Positions 1-15,300 of a stretch of 64,000 nt of DNA are shown here, in pieces. A program made the position numbers and the translations under genes. The DNA lies in assembly GCF_036417845.1 (NCBI RefSeq), contig NC_089980.1, positions 62,866,501 to 62,930,500 of the forward strand, written 5' to 3'. This DNA comes from Apteryx mantelli. Its lineage: Eukaryota > Chordata > Aves > Apterygiformes > Apterygidae. Under the pieces are notes generated by a model. The model saw only the letters and a list, made by a program, of their open reading frames with translations. It searched no databases and was not told the origin of the DNA. Numbering within the stretch: the stretch's first letter is position 1; the number at the start of each line of letters is the position of its first letter.

Positions 1-219
1 TTTATCTCTAGGAGCTACAGCAGACTTTGAATCAGGAAAGAAGAGCTAGAGCGCTGAAGTTGTCACAGGAGACATTCTAGCCTTTCCTTGGTACCCAGGT
101 GACAACTGTCTCCACATACTTTGCTTCGTAATCTTTTACTCTGAACAACAAGCAACAGCACTGTTCTACCATTCAGCTCCTCTAACCACAGCTAGAACGT
201 ATTTTTATTTTGCTCTTAC
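1..219 (-). other. IGF2R: IGF2R intron 30 (partial)
   Basis: Follows the exon 30 donor and runs off the window. No segment reads as the expected next exon (a CPPEAAAC-like strand), so that exon lies outside. Confidence 0.75.
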
Positions 220-356
220 GTGCAGCACCATATGGCACTAAGGATGCGCAGACATTAATATAGTATTTTTGTGTAGAAGCAGATAGAGCAATAGCCTCCC
301 AATTCTCTCTATGCCGTGTCAGAGATGAAAGATCATAGAAGTTTCCGTCATTGTCC
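220..356 (-). CDS. IGF2R: IGF2R exon 30, domain 10
   Basis: Completes the Lys codon and reads [20 protein letters not shown], then [19 protein letters not shown]. This matches the family pattern FDLSSLSRYSDNWE / YLINVC. Acceptor CTTACAG, donor GTAAGA after a lone C, so the last codon is shared with an exon outside the window. This is the last coding segment before the window edge. Confidence 0.9.
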
Positions 357-3300
357 CTGTAAGAAGGACAGTAAAAAATTTAAATGAAAAGACATTTAAA
401 AGTCTCTTAAATCTAGTAGCTTAAGCATTGTAACTCACAATAAAGTTAAATGTAATAACTCTACAAGCAAAGTACCATGCTGGATAAGAAGCCTACACCA
501 GGCTCACTGCTTTCCACAAAGCTCAAACTCTCTACAGAGATAAATCACTGCATCAGCCAACCCACAGTAACTGTCCATGCACACACAGCCCACAGCCAAC
601 GCGAGAGGAATTTCAGCTTGTCATTGAAGCATGCAGTCTTTCAGTGCTTGCCAAGCACAAATGCACAGTTATAGTAGATTTTCTACCCTAAGGTAAAACA
701 CTTATCACCATGCCACATTCTCCCAGCGAGTTATTAGCTGCATTTGACCCTGCCTATTTAAGCCTTAATGAGCTAATACTTGGTCTTGACAATAGTAGAT
801 AACCTTTTCCCCAGCATAACCTTGCTTGATGAAAGTTCCAGGCAGACAGCAATAGTTACTATTTAACTAATTCAAACAAGAATGCTAGACACTTGTAACA
901 AACATTCAAAGTTCAACCACCAATAACCCCACACCCAGTTCACTTTGACACTGTCTTTGAGTATCTTCTAGGGATTAGTGTTTTTCTTCGGTGAAACATT
1001 AGATTTACATTATAAGAGATACTTAAAATATATTAGCATTAACTACTGGGTTAGTGGTAACTGGCTATGTCAAAACAATAGCCAAAGTGGCAGCTTTGCA
1101 CTGAATTGCAATAAGGCTATATTCGTTTCTGTCAACACACAGTCCCAATTTAAATAATAGAAACATGACTTACTTGTAGGAACATTCAGTAGATTTGACA
1201 GGCGGGCAGGCATATTGTGTATGCCATTCAAACATGTATGTGCAGTCTGGAGTTTCTTTCAAAAACACTGGCTGAAAGAAAAAAAAAGTTAAGAAGTTTA
1301 CTTCTTCTCACTTAGACATATGGAAACTACCAAGAAGTCTCAGTCTTGCCCCTAGAAGATCCAGGAACTTGTATACACATATTCTGAGAGATGTACTATG
1401 TCTGACCAACTGAAAGCATGGCTTCTTCCAAAGCTGGGTTTAGTCACATGCACACTTCAAGTAACAGAGCAACCATTAGGAACCACTGCCTCCTCCATGA
1501 AGTCAGGAAGGGAAAGAGCAAAAGTAACCCTACGCATCACTAAAAACAGAAAGAAAAGCACAGGAACAGAGAAAAAGCTATTAAAAATGACAAGTAACTA
1601 GCTTATTTTGTTCTGGCCATGTAATACCTGCTTTCCTGCAGATTCATCCTCCCACCTTGTTTTTACAAGGGGACTGCTCTTATTTCTGTGAGAACATCCC
1701 TTCCCAACATCTAAAATAGCTTTACTAATTGTAGTCATCCCTTAAAGGAATAGCATACCATGGCTTTCCCAGGGCACGGGGAAGGTACCTTCCATAAATA
1801 GGAAATTCAAACTACCATTTGGCGATGATTCTGTTATCTCACAGGAACTTTCCATCTACAGCCTAATCTGTAAATGATTAGGCAGTCCCTGGAGAAAGCT
1901 AGTTCATGTTCTTCATCTCACCCTCCCAAACATTAAAGAAAGGGTGACCCTGGAAGACAGTATGTACAGGAAGTGTGTTCTGAAACTAACCTCTGATGCA
2001 GTCTTGTCACAGTAGAATAATATGGCTGTTGAGCGTTTGTATATTTTGTGACATTTTTCTCCACTGGTATAATTTATCATTATTAAACCATTTTTGAAAG
2101 TCAGTTTCTCCGTAAGCAAGCCTAAAAGCAAAACAAAAAAATTGAAAACAGTAAACAGCTAATCCAGTATATGCACATAACTGTAATAAAGCATCTAGCA
2201 GTAGGGTTATTGTACGTGTTATAGCAATCATTGTAAAGTACAATAAGGATGTAAGTGCTGATAGAAAGACCTCAACTTTCCTCTAAAGCCTGTTATTTAG
2301 TGAAACTATTCCAGTACAGCAGGGTTTGAGTGAGGTTTTGAAGTGTGCAGCTAACAATACACATAAGGTTTTACTTGCATATGAAGTAAAAGTGCTAGGG
2401 TGCTTTATCTCATGAGATATGCAAGATGAACAAGGGTGTAACTGAAGCTACTGTATGATATATGAGGAGTTCCTGCCCATCCTCCCACTCTTCAAGTTCC
2501 TTCCCATCAAATTCAAGTGCTGTACCTGCTACTTTTCTGAAAGTATTGTCCATTTTCTTTACTTGGCACGATGATACAGCATGAACATCTGGTTTGCAAA
2601 GTTCTGTTATCTCTCCACAGACTCTGAAGTAGTAGTCATACTCATCTGTACTCACTTTTATGTCCTTATTGGAAAGTGGCTTCAGATTATAAACATGACC
2701 ATACTTTGGATCTTTCACCTGGCAATTATCTCCTTTAAAGAAAAAGTTAAGGATTTAAAATAAAATTTAGTATCTACAAGTCATGCTGTGTATGCTTAGA
2801 AAATTAAGGCTTCCTGGCATGACTAAGACCACAAAAGAAGAGATTAGTCAGCACTTTAGGGGCTTGACACTAGAGAACTTAGTCCAGCTAAGCAGGTTGT
2901 TTGAGGAAGTCACCAAGATCTAGAACAATGAGACTAAGCTACAGATGGAGCATTTCTTTTATAATTGACACTAAAGCAAGAGGAAAAGTTACACTGCAGT
3001 TCAAAAATTGTTTCAAATTTGTCTCACAGGTTCTTCCCTCACCATGGCTGAAGGTTAAGGATAGACCCAGAGACACTAAGTCCAGCACTTGTTTAATCAT
3101 CTGGAAAGAACAGTGAGGTCACAAGACAGAAGCAAAATTTGTGCTAGATATCAGTCTTGTATCCTCCTTTAACTGTTATAAAGTCTGCTGAGTTAACAAA
3201 TAATTGATCATATGAATTGTCAGCTACAGCTTAAGGGCATAGGGTGTGTACAGAAAAAGCTTTTGGGAAATTCTAGTTTCAAGGGTCTAATTGACTGATG

Positions 3301-6300
3301 CACAGCAGTAACTTGCTACTAATCTAGCCCTCAGTTTTAAAGTGAGCCTTAGTTCAGTATTTTGAAGCTTTTAAAACCACCAGGCTGTATCACATGATTA
3401 CTATGCTTTGCTCAACTACCCAATAAGTTAGTATCAAGTAAGAGTCAGGACTTCAGTTTCGTTCCCTTCAAAACCTCAACTCTGTCCCCAGCATCCTGCA
3501 CAATAAACATGTACTGCAGAGCAGTAGCTTGTAAGCATTTCTCCTATGCTACATGAGACCATTGATTAGTTTCAGCTATGTACAGGACTGTTGTGACACA
3601 GACACTTCACAGGAAGTCCAGACAGTTTAAAATAAGGTATAATTTAAGAGTTGCAAAACAAAGCCTGTAAGGGCAGAAAAGATACTTGTACATTCAACCT
3701 CCTATCTAAGAGTCAACTGATTCCCTCTTGCATGTCCTAGGGTCAACTATAAACTCTAATTGATACTCCTCTCTATCATCTAATAAGGGTCAAGTTCACA
3801 CTACAGCTTCCTGTCTTCAGCAGAAAACAGGGAATGACCAACAGGCATAGGATCAACCTCATTTTCATAAAACCTAATGCTTGTTGAGATTTACAAGCCG
3901 CTAGCAAGTCTGCCTGTGGTTTCCCAAAGTAGCACTGTGATTTGGCCAAAGGAGACAGCATTACTGCTTTCATCTTCTTTCCACAGATAGGAAAGTCCAT
4001 TTGCCTGTCATCCTAAGTGCACTTTTAAAGTTAAATGTGCAGCTTCACTTGACCAAGACTCAGAAAAGCCTTTCTGAAAAGATGCTGGCTTGTGAAGGAA
4101 AGATTTGCAGGGCAAGAAAACCTAATTTCAGTAAGTATTTCTTGTGCAGACTTGCTTGATATTTTAAAGCAAAATATGCTTACCTTCTGCTTTGTGAACA
4201 GGACAGGCTGCCAATGTTCTCCAAACAAATATAAACTCACAGTCACCCTCTTGTTCAAACACTGGGGATCCCTACAGAAGAGCCACAAAAAGCTTACTAG
4301 CAATTACATTGCAAGTTTCAAGAGAGCATACGTGCAATTTAAAGTCTTTATCAACAAATTTCAATACTCATTTTGAGCAGAGAACTGCTTTTGGTGGATA
4401 ACAGAATTCCACAGTATAAAGTCAGTGTTGTGTTTGAAGCACTCAGGAAAGTGGTTGTAAGGAAAGACAAGGGAAAAGCCTATACACAAAGATACTGCTT
4501 TCTAGAACAACCCTCTCAATTCCAAGGGAAAATAAAACTATGTCTACTTTGATATAGTAAGTCCATGTCATTACTTTGACATAGTAAGTCTTAAGTCCTT
4601 ATTAATAGCTATTGGCACCAAAAGTTACCATTGTTTGATCACATTGGAAGATTATACGTGTAGAATAACGTTGATTATCTTTGCATGCGTCTCCATTCAA
4701 GTAAATAATGCTTAATGACCCATCAGTAGCAGCCTGAGGATTTATCTGAATGACACCAAGGTTCTTGCTTTTATCAGCATCTTTCACACAAGATCCTATG
4801 GCACCACCTACAGGAACAAGAAAAAAAGGCTTTTTAGTTCAAAGCTTTGACAACTTAAGAGTTAACTTTATCATAAGATAGTATAATGGAGTAGTTTCAG
4901 GAGAGCTTTGAACATTAAAACAGACTGGCTCAAACACTCAAAGCAGAACACAGAAGAGTTTTCAAAATGTAGCTAGAGTCATTGTGGGCCTAAAGCCTTT
5001 GAGAAGAACAAGTCACTGCCCTGCATTCACTGGACACATTAGAATTGCACTTAAATTTATCTGCTCCCACAGACTGATTGAATGCTAGAACAGCAGGTTA
5101 AGTAAACTAAACAAGTTAGAGCTGCAATAAGACATGTCATAAGTTTTTCATTCAGGCTCCATTATGAGCTAGGAAGCCTCAATATTTAACTCACTTTTTT
5201 TTCCTCCCCTTTCCTGAAGGGTTAGGATACTTGCAAATACTGCCTTCAGTGTATTTTCCCCAAATGCCTTCCTACATTTTCAAAATGCAAGAGTTCCGAT
5301 TAATATCAGGACCACTCTCCATATGAGAGTTTGTAATGCTTTATTTTAGCCTTGCATAGACCTGTATAAGGTATGTCAAGCTCAGCAACTGAGCAGGCAA
5401 GATGCAAGAAATCCCATTAAAATAACCATGGTTCTGCCATTCTGCCTAGAAGGCATCGCACCAGAAGCCCCAAGACATGCTTCCCACTTGGCTTACCAGG
5501 GCATCCAGGTACATAGGGTAAAGGCTTGCAAACATTTAAGAAGAACGTTCGCTTCCTTGCATCCTTTGAAGTGTCTACAGCAATCCATGGCTCACTCTCT
5601 TTGCTCAAGTCACTTAAGTCATACTCATTGCCAGCAGCATCTGAAAGATATGTGGTGCATACAGTAAGTTGAAACACCACCATTAGATAATTACAGCAGT
5701 ATTGGGTTTGAAATAGTACAAGTTTCATTGATGAATATGCATTCATTCAAAGTCTATTTTTCAGAATAGCATTAGATATCCATAGAAGGTACTGTTTCTA
5801 CAGAAAATAGAGAACAGCATTCCTTCCACAACAAGCAATTTATGTAGCTACCACAAGTACTACTCCACAGTTTACAGGCACATTTTTGCATAGGCCAAAT
5901 ACCAATTTAACACATTTTGTTCAGGGTTGGACTGAAGCAGCACCTAGTCACAATAAGGATTAGGGTTTTTCCAAAGTAGGTATTAGCCCTCTTGTGCACA
6001 TCTATATGCTCATCATTAGCTTTTTACCTATTTTAAGTTAAAGCTGCTCCAAAACAACTATTACCTCATCTCCCTCTCCACAATTTCTATGAAGTCTAAG
6101 TGTCTTCAGAAGAGACATTCTAAACCCCATCTGAAACTCCCAACCATAAGAGGTTGTACTGTTCAGTTAATCCCTCCAAAATTTGTTATCTGGAACCCAC
6201 CTAAATTCCAGGTACTTACCTGTAACCTGGCAATCTACAGGAGCAGGAGCACAGGCCAGAGCTGTATGAAACTCAAAGAAAGTATCATGGATGTTCAGTG

Positions 6301-9300
6301 CACTGTTTATCTCTTCACGCACAAATTTAAGCTCTCCAGGATATGAATCATTACAAATGAAAGTCACTGTGAATGTGTCCGATGTCCCTGTAAAACAAAC
6401 ACTTATCTAGCGCTGGTTCATTCAGGGATATTTGAATTGAAGTTTAAGTTAAGTGTTAACTTTAAAGTTTTGCAACAGCTTTTGTGACAAACTGCTTCAA
6501 GGAAAACTCTACCTTACAGTTCAAAAAGACATTTTAACAGTAAGAACATAAGCCTTCTTTAGAGACCTGTGCTAAAATGGCTAGCTGCCACAACCGACTT
6601 TTCTATGGGAGACCAGAATGCCTTGACACATTTCAGGGTCATAACTACATCCACTAAAGTGCCTTTGATCCAATATATATGAAAATCTAGAATACCTGTA
6701 AAAAAAAGATACTATCCAAGCAGCATATGGAAGTTTATATTTGTCACTGACATATCCTAGAGTAGTCAAAGCTGTAGAAACTCTCAAAGCAAGATACATG
6801 ACAGCTCAATCACCTGTTTTATGCTGTATACTTGGCACTAAAACATCATGGCTGGGCAAAGAGTGAGAAGTGCCAAAGCAATCTGTCCAGAAGACCAACA
6901 TCCAGGAGCATCTAAGGCTCCTGAATCTGAAACCCACTTTTCCTAAAACCCTTCTTTGTTAAGCAGCCATATGCCTTCATATAAAAGTTCTGTTTCAGTC
7001 CAATTGGACAGCATAAGAATCCAGAAGCTAAATGCATGTTTTTCAATCTTTTTGAAAAAGAGACTTGAATTCAAGAAGTGTACATGAGATACTAGAGTAC
7101 CTATTCAAGAAATTCAAGTTAAGAGTATAAGCTGTTCTACATCTGAAAGATCATTTTTCAATAAGACAAGTTTAGAGAGTTACTCATGAAACTGAATCTC
7201 AGAGCAATGACTTGGAAAAGTCCATTTTGCTTGTTTTCCCAATCCAACTATCCATTTCTCCATGCAGGTAGGACTTTTTCTTACTAAGTAGATGAAAAGT
7301 ATCTTGTGTTGTATTTGGTCTGTTTGCAAAAGTTTTGAAATGCAGATGTATTAGAGAAATCTGAGCAGTTTCCATTCTGCATGAAGATTTAATTTCTTCC
7401 TAAAGTTCTTACATGAACTAGCTTAAGTGACTAGTGTCAAACCCAGTAAGTTTTATTGCATGAATTGCAGTGGGAGGAATGAAAACAGTTTACAGAAAGC
7501 TAGTACAGTGTCAGTGTGAAACTCCAGTGCATATTTCCTGAGCTTACCTGATTGCACATTAAGAGGACCTCTGTAGGTAAGAGTTAGAAACCCTTCAGCA
7601 GACAGATACAGGGTTTTGTCCAATTCCACAATCCTCACTGATGTCAGGTTTTCTGCTTCACATCCAGCAGCGGGTTTTTCATTGATTTTACCACAGTCTG
7701 GCATGGGCCCACAAATGTTTAGCTAAAGTTTTGAAAAAAATATGGGTGTAAACAGTATTAATTACATTAAAAAGATTAGGCTTGCATAGCCATTTCTACA
7801 TCAACTCACTCAAGAACACCTTCAAACAACATGAAACACCTCTCACTTCTGGACTGCAAGACAGCCAGCTATAGAAGAATAATATTCTCAACCTTCAACT
7901 TACATGGTCCACACATTCTCCCCATTAAGTTCAGGATGTAGTTTAGCAAGTTTATTTTTAGACTAAAAAACCTACAGTAGTATCTGTGGACAGCCTAGGA
8001 GTAATCAGACATGCAGGTCAGATTAAGACTACTGATAAAGATAGATTAATTCCCTTTCTAGGCTTACACCATTTCATTTAGCATCAGCAGATAAACTAGT
8101 ATGATGCAACAGAGTCCATAATTGGAAAGCCATTCGTAGCCTAGAGGTAAAGTGTGGCTACCTTATCTTTCCTAAGAGCCAGAAGGTAGAGATTTTGAAG
8201 ACCATGGCAGGGGGGGACCAAACATACCACACACTTCAATTCTTTCCCCAAGCACAGAACTTTCTGCCCACTCAAATTTCCTAAGAGGATTTAATCAAAG
8301 CTCCATTTCATCAACTAAGACTGGAAAAGCGCAACAGCATCCATAAGCACCACTCTGTACAATTAGAATCCTTACCATGAATTTCTTCCCAATGCCACTA
8401 GCCATATAGCCTTTATCGGTAGCTAATGGCTGCAGATTGAACAAAAAGCCACTGTTTGGATCTTGTACAGAACAGGACTGCAAAGAAAAAAAATTAAGAT
8501 GCCATTATTTTTTTTCCTCCCCTCTCCATTTCTTGTTGTTTAAGTTCTACTACCTCTAACTTGTTCAAAGAGCCAAAGCAGCAACATGCCAAGCAACAAC
8601 TTGATTAGGGCAACCAGAATATAGCTCCAGAAGTAGCAACACCTTATTCAATCCTTTTGCATTGTCGACTGGCATCAGCAACATGCCAATATACCAAAGT
8701 GCAATTTAACAGGCTTCATTTACCAGGTTAGCAAAGAGCAAGGAAATTTCAAATGAGGACTATTTTCACACTAATGTGATTTTGAGATCTGTAAAGTAGA
8801 AGCAACTGAGTAGCTCTGTGTAAAAGTGAGTAAGCCTCATTCAATGGACCTGTACCTGAACAAGGACAATGCAAGTCCTCACATACATACTCAGTTTTAC
8901 TAGCAGCCTTATAATGGAATGAAGTATTCAATGCCATTGCGAATAAGTTGTTTTCTCTTGAGAGAATATTTGAGGAAACGCCATGAGCACTTCAGGAAAG
9001 AAAGCATGAAGGCATCACAAAACTGAGTATCAACTTCAGACTTCACTGTAGTCTGTTTTCCACAAGAGTCATTTAAAAGCTGCAAGCGGGAGTGCTAGAG
9101 AAAATAGCATGTAGAGACTATGAATACAGTTGTCTCCCCTTTTCTCACCTGAGAATCATCTTTTGTTTTCTTGATTGGACAAGCAGCTTCGATTTCCCAT
9201 AAGAAGGTGGCCACACATTCCTGAATAGCTATAAAGCGTGGGCTGCTACTCTGGAAACAGAGAATAAACCAGAATCAAGACAAATAAGAACCAACACGTT

Positions 9301-12300
9301 CTCATCTTTGAGATTCTCCTTTATAAGGAGTTGTCACTTCCCCCCCCCCCCCCCAAAGGACTTCACTACAAATGTATTTGATTTAGATGCACAATTTCCA
9401 TCTCACTTCCCCTCACCCCTCTTTTGCAAGTCACAACTGAGCATTTTGTCTAGCTAAACACTTAGCATGACATTTTAGCAAGTTTTAGGAAATAACATAC
9501 TGAGTTTAGACATGCATAACCAGACCCTGATTCAATCTAAGCTTTGGAGAGTTTCAGGGCTTAATACATACTCCACTGGAGGAAGAGGGAAAAAAAGTCA
9601 AGCAAGTGACAATATCACATTAGCTGATTTAACAGGAGTATTAATTACTTACATCTTTCAGCATTTTCAGGCAAAAGCAATGCTGCACAGTTCGTAACTG
9701 CTGCAACTCATATCTTTACCATACCTCTCAGGATGAAGATCAAGCGACTGAGAAGCATACTGGCAACTCCACAAATCAGCAAAAAAGTAGTCTAGGCAGG
9801 CTTCAGTCTAATAGTCCCCTCAATCTGAACTTCAGTATGTGAAGCTGAATCAGCTAAAGCTTTACACAAGTAAGAACTCACCCAGAATCAGCAAGCCACA
9901 GAGATGCAGAATCTAAGCCTACAGATTCACTTTACAATGTTCTTCTCCCTAAGGGGGTCTGCAATGTATGCATGTATAATTCTGCAGTCAAGTTCAAGTC
10001 CCCACACATTTTTCATGCTAATTAGACCAGCCTGAAATATCACTGTCAACTAGTTAAAAACTAACAGCTTTACTGATTGTAGCCACTATGTTAAATTTAT
10101 GATGAAAGAGTTGCAGACACTTCTCTGGCATCTAAGTCAGCTTTGTTTTTCATCTCCATTTTAAGCACTCAGGAAGTCTCCCCTGTGGAAAAAACCTACT
10201 CAAACACCTTCATGTAACTTCACATTATACAACAGAAAGCCTATTACGATAAAGCAAGAACTGAACATTATTTTGTCCTTACAAGAGTCCCCCTGGAACA
10301 GGCGAAGTGGATGGTGGTGGTATAAGAAGTTTTCTTTCCATCAGCATTGATGCATACAGAGCCATTTGTGTAAGTTAGAGAAATGTGACCGGGTCTTTCA
10401 ACTACTAGTTCTTTACTGGCAACACCAAGATTACTAATAGAGGTGACTTCAGAGAAAGAATCCTAGAAATAAAGAAAAGTATGTCAGCAATTCTTAAACT
10501 CATGTGCAAACAGAGTTGTGGATATAGCCAAAATAGAAGAAACTACCTACCATAATACCATTGCTTACAGAAGGTTAAGAGTTGTGAAAGCAAGTGAGAG
10601 CTCAAGAGGTCTCCCTGCACTTCTCACCCACCGTATACTTTTCACGTGTTTAGTGGACAAGCTCCACTGATAGTTTTGTTTTACAAGGTGCCTGTAGTGT
10701 CTCAGAGCAGCCTCATCTCGCAGCTACGCGGCTTAGAAGTGGCAAGTTGGTAAAGCCTAAGCCTCATGTGCAGTAGGTACTCTATAATTCATATAGCTCT
10801 TAAAACAATACATGGAAGGCCTCTAGGCATTCCTGGAACTGACCTTATGGATCCAACATGCTTAGCAAAGCCTGAAATGCATTAACAGAACCAGCTCTAA
10901 ACCAGCACAGCAGTAGTTGAAACTACATAGGTACAAAAAAGTCCTCACTTCTGGAGGATAGCAGGCTATTCTTAAGAAACTACTTTAACTACAGCAACAC
11001 AAGCAGAATACACCTCCAAGAGTTCTGTCCACACCAAAGTCTTCAGGTTTGTTTAGAACTCCATTAAGTTGTCCCATGATGCTTATTTTTTACTCCTGTG
11101 TCTTTAGCAATGAAGTAATGAAATTCTACCAATGTTGCTCTATGTGTAAAATAAGTAGCTTTGCAGAATGAAGACTAATGCAAGCCCAGACAAGGAACTA
11201 CAGGAACTAATATTGAGCTAAAGTATCATGATGGTGATGCACACATTCAGTCACTCTGATGTTCTCTTCAGCACCATGGAGGAAAGGTATTCTCTCCATT
11301 TTACAAAAGGAATCAAGACATAGGTTGGTGATCCTTTAGTAAAACTTGCCCAGTAGTCTTGAGCAGGGTTGAACCTAGGCCTCCGGCAAAGCATCAAGCC
11401 TGTCACCACACAGCTGCATAGCAACTTAATACACTGCAGGGAAATATGAAAGTAGAAGCCCATGGCCACACACCCCCAACTTCTGCCTAATCTACTCCTC
11501 AAAGCAGATGAGAGCTCAAAGTTGGGTGACAAATAATCTTTAAACACTTTTCTTCTACAGTTCAGTCTAATCCAGGCCTGAAGTAAGACAGAGCATCCAA
11601 GAGCAGCATGTTTCTAAAGTAATGGTAGCAGCCTTGGAGGCTGCAGCTTTCTCAGCTTACACAAACATGAGCAAAATGCTGAAGCAGATGTCTGCAGTAC
11701 TGCTTTTCATGATTAATAGCCAATTTGTTAAATAACCAATTTGTTAAATGTTACTGCAGTTGTCAGATATGACAGTTTAGTAGGAAACAGGACTAAGTAT
11801 TTGTTTGGAAGTCTCAAAGTTTTTTGTGAAATGTTCCAGATGTTGCTATTCCACTAATGGATTGCAGGTAGCATTCAAGACACTAGAAAAGTCTTCTCTA
11901 TAGTAACAGGAGGCACATGACTCAAATCCTACTTGATTTTCAGTCTTGTGGTTTTATGGATCTCACCTTCAGAGAACTGTGAGAAATAGTTCAATTATAC
12001 ATCCTTCACCAATATGTGATTCAGTCCCAAAATCTAGCAGGATGCAAGAGGAAAAAGCTCAGATGCAAAACAGGGTGGAAGGGGCTGAAAAAGATACAGC
12101 TTGTCTGCCTCACAACATAAAGCAAAAGCAGCATGTACGTAAGACACATTTGTGCACTTGTAAAAATTAAAGTTTTGTTTTTTGAGGAGGAAGACAGTTT
12201 CTAGGAGATCTATCATTCTGCAGTGATTATGCCAACAGTAAGGATACCACTGCATCTTGCACCAAGGAAACAGAATTCATGCGACTATCTTACATACCCT

Positions 12301-15300
12301 TAATCTCACCCAGTCAGCTAACCAACTCAGAGCTGGGATACAAAGACTACTCACGTGATCATGCTGATATTCCATCTGACAGACTGATGCTCGCCGATCA
12401 CACCCTGGCACAGCAATCAGTGGTCGACAGACATTTATGTAGTACTTCTTGCGTTCACCTGGTTTTGAGTTATCCATAGCATACCAGTTTTCACCTCTCT
12501 TTTCAGATTTGGCTAAGCTGAGTGGGAGAAAGTTCTATACTAAGAATACACATACTTCATACATTCTCTCTAGCTTTCTTCATTAAGCCTCAAGAGAGCA
12601 ACTACAAGCCATTTCAGAAAGATATAACTTTCCCCTCATTTTTAAATGTTGCAATTAAGAGCACTCCTAGGAAGTAAAGGAAGAGCGCAATTAAAGTAAT
12701 GAGTTTTTCTTAATAAAACAGACTCAAAAATGTCAGCTTGTATCTTATGAGACAAGTCAGTTCATTAGAGAGAAACATTCTTTTCAAGATACTTGCAGTT
12801 AAGTTGGTTACAACAGATGAAGTTTCTAGTGTTGTCTGTGCAGGAGACCAACTTCACCTAGTGCTTACCAGCTAGCCATCCCAGTCATCAGTCAGAACAT
12901 GGCTAGAAGAGCCAAACCCACAGATAAGCTATATGATGCTTTCATACCTTGACAAATCATATTGGTCCATGGTGTTGGGATCAGTCACAACACATTCCAG
13001 TGGTATTTCAGGGCAGGCATACTCAGTGTACCATCTAAAGTTGTAGGTATAGTTATCTTCTACCTAAAAAAACAGCACAATAGATCAGTGTTGCTTGTAA
13101 GGACTTTGTGAACCAAGACTACTCTTTGTATTAAGCTTATTGTTTTCCCTTGGTTTTGGGATACACTTTCTCAGACTGATTTGTGTAGCTCTGTCTTATC
13201 ATTAATAGATACTACCCTGCTGTGTGACCAAAAAGTCTTCTACAAGCAGGACCAGAGCAATGTAAGTGCTATCTGCCATGTTACAGAAGAAAGCTACTGC
13301 TTGTACCTTCTCAGCCAGAAGAACATTGTTTTTTCAGCCAGAAATACACAGGATCAAAAGAAATGGTAGTTTTGTGACCCAGAGGCTAAACAATAAGTGA
13401 AGTGGGAACCTGGATCCAGGTGAACAGCTTACTGCTCAGTGAGCAAGACAAGCTTTAAGGCTGCAACAAGCAGCAATTACACCATGACAAGTAGAAGTGT
13501 TTCTCTTAGCAGTCTGCACTATAGATACTGGATATTTCCATCCATGAATCTCTGCTGCACTGGCCTAGCATCAATCATCAGGAATTAGGAATGAGAGCCT
13601 CTCCTTCATTTGGAACTACTTACCTGATATTCAGGTTGACCTATTCCAGCCTCATGGTCACACAGGAAAGTTATAAGGGTAGCTCGCTGTGTTTTCTTCT
13701 CATCATTGTATGCTGTACCATTTCTGTAGATCAACTGAATCAGCCCATCATAATATGTCAGTTTGGAACTAGGCAGTCCCAGACTCCAAGACTGATCCTT
13801 ACTAGAAAAGAAGGAGTGGGCTTTGAGACTGAACAGAATTCAAATTAAATTCTCTTCAGAAGTCTTACAAGCTAGAAGACATATGTAGTTATACAGAAAA
13901 CACTGTAGTTAGACAAAAGGATTAAGTACGGTTACCTAGACATAAGTGACTACAGGATAGAGTGCTACCACAAGAAAACTTAAGACATTAACAGGTGTCC
14001 TTTGAAAAAAAAGGATATAGGACATGAAGTTGTCCCTTGCTTAGATATTCAAAACACTAAATCTCCATTCTTCAGAGCAGTGACAGAAATACCATGTTCC
14101 CATTCTCCAGAGCAGAATTCAAACTGCAAGCATCCCATTGCTGGGCTCAAACTAGTTTCATGCAAATATGGGAGAACAGTGAAGCTCTAGGTAAATCTTC
14201 TCAGTTAAGGAAGAAGTCTGTCTTCACATGCTATTAGCTCTACGTATAACCAGCTTCGGTCTAGGAGAAGTTTTTTTACTCTGATTTAATGCTGGTTTTG
14301 TCACACCTAGTCTAACCACTCTCTCCTCAGGAGCATTTTTAAGGTCTGCAATGAACTCTCCCTAGCTAGAGAAGTTAACTTTGAGTGAACTGAAGTAGCA
14401 ACTGCACATGCTTGCATTGTGCCACACCTCTGACAACAGGCTGATCTGAAAACCTGATATGTTGTACAGATACTATCTCAAACAGAGCAGCATTGCTGAT
14501 CTCCTACCAACTAAAGAAAGTAGCACTACAGAGTGAGACTGTGCCTGCACAGCATTTCCAGTAACAAACATGGTTCAACACCCAAGCTCTAAGACCTAGG
14601 ATTGTTTCCTCTACCTCTGCACAAGGCAGCTACTCTTCCTCAGGACCCAGGCTAGCCTGGGCAGCAGTGTTTCTCTAGGCCAATAAGTTCCGAGAAATCC
14701 AGTTAACCTTGAATTCAAGCTGTGGGTTGGCTTGATATAGCTGCCAAAGTTAATCCATAGCTTAAAGCACCTATGGCTAACATAAGGGGTAGCAACAGAC
14801 ACTCATTAAACCCCAAAAGCTAGTTGTAAGCTAAATCACACAAGTGTGCACTTTGCTTGAAACAGCCAACAGCATAATTACTATACCACCACATAATTAT
14901 TTTACATGTAAATTGCCTGAATCTATTACAGGTGGCACAGTATTTTATGCACTAATTGCTCAGTGCTACACAGACAACACATCGTGCAACAAAAGATCTT
15001 CTATTACAGACAACAGAACTAGTTACTCACCTCTGTGTTACTTGGCATGCTGCTGATTTTGTGTGACACAATTCTTCCGGCACACTGCCACAAATATTTA
15101 TATAGAACAAGTATTCAGTAGTATTAACCACATAGTGCCCATTTTTCTTGGCCAGAGGTGATAAGTCAAAAGAGAAGCCTAATCAGGAAGGAATAAAGTT
15201 CTATTCAACACAAGTTCCAAACAACTTGTGTTCCACAAGTTCATCAGTTCCACTTTTCCCCCCACCATCTCACAGATCTTTATTTACCAGTCACACAGCT

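Noticed and set aside
1..120. Next IGF2R exon at the window edge
   Set aside because: Translation of the minus strand shows no domain 10 strand or family cysteine pattern, so this is treated as intron.
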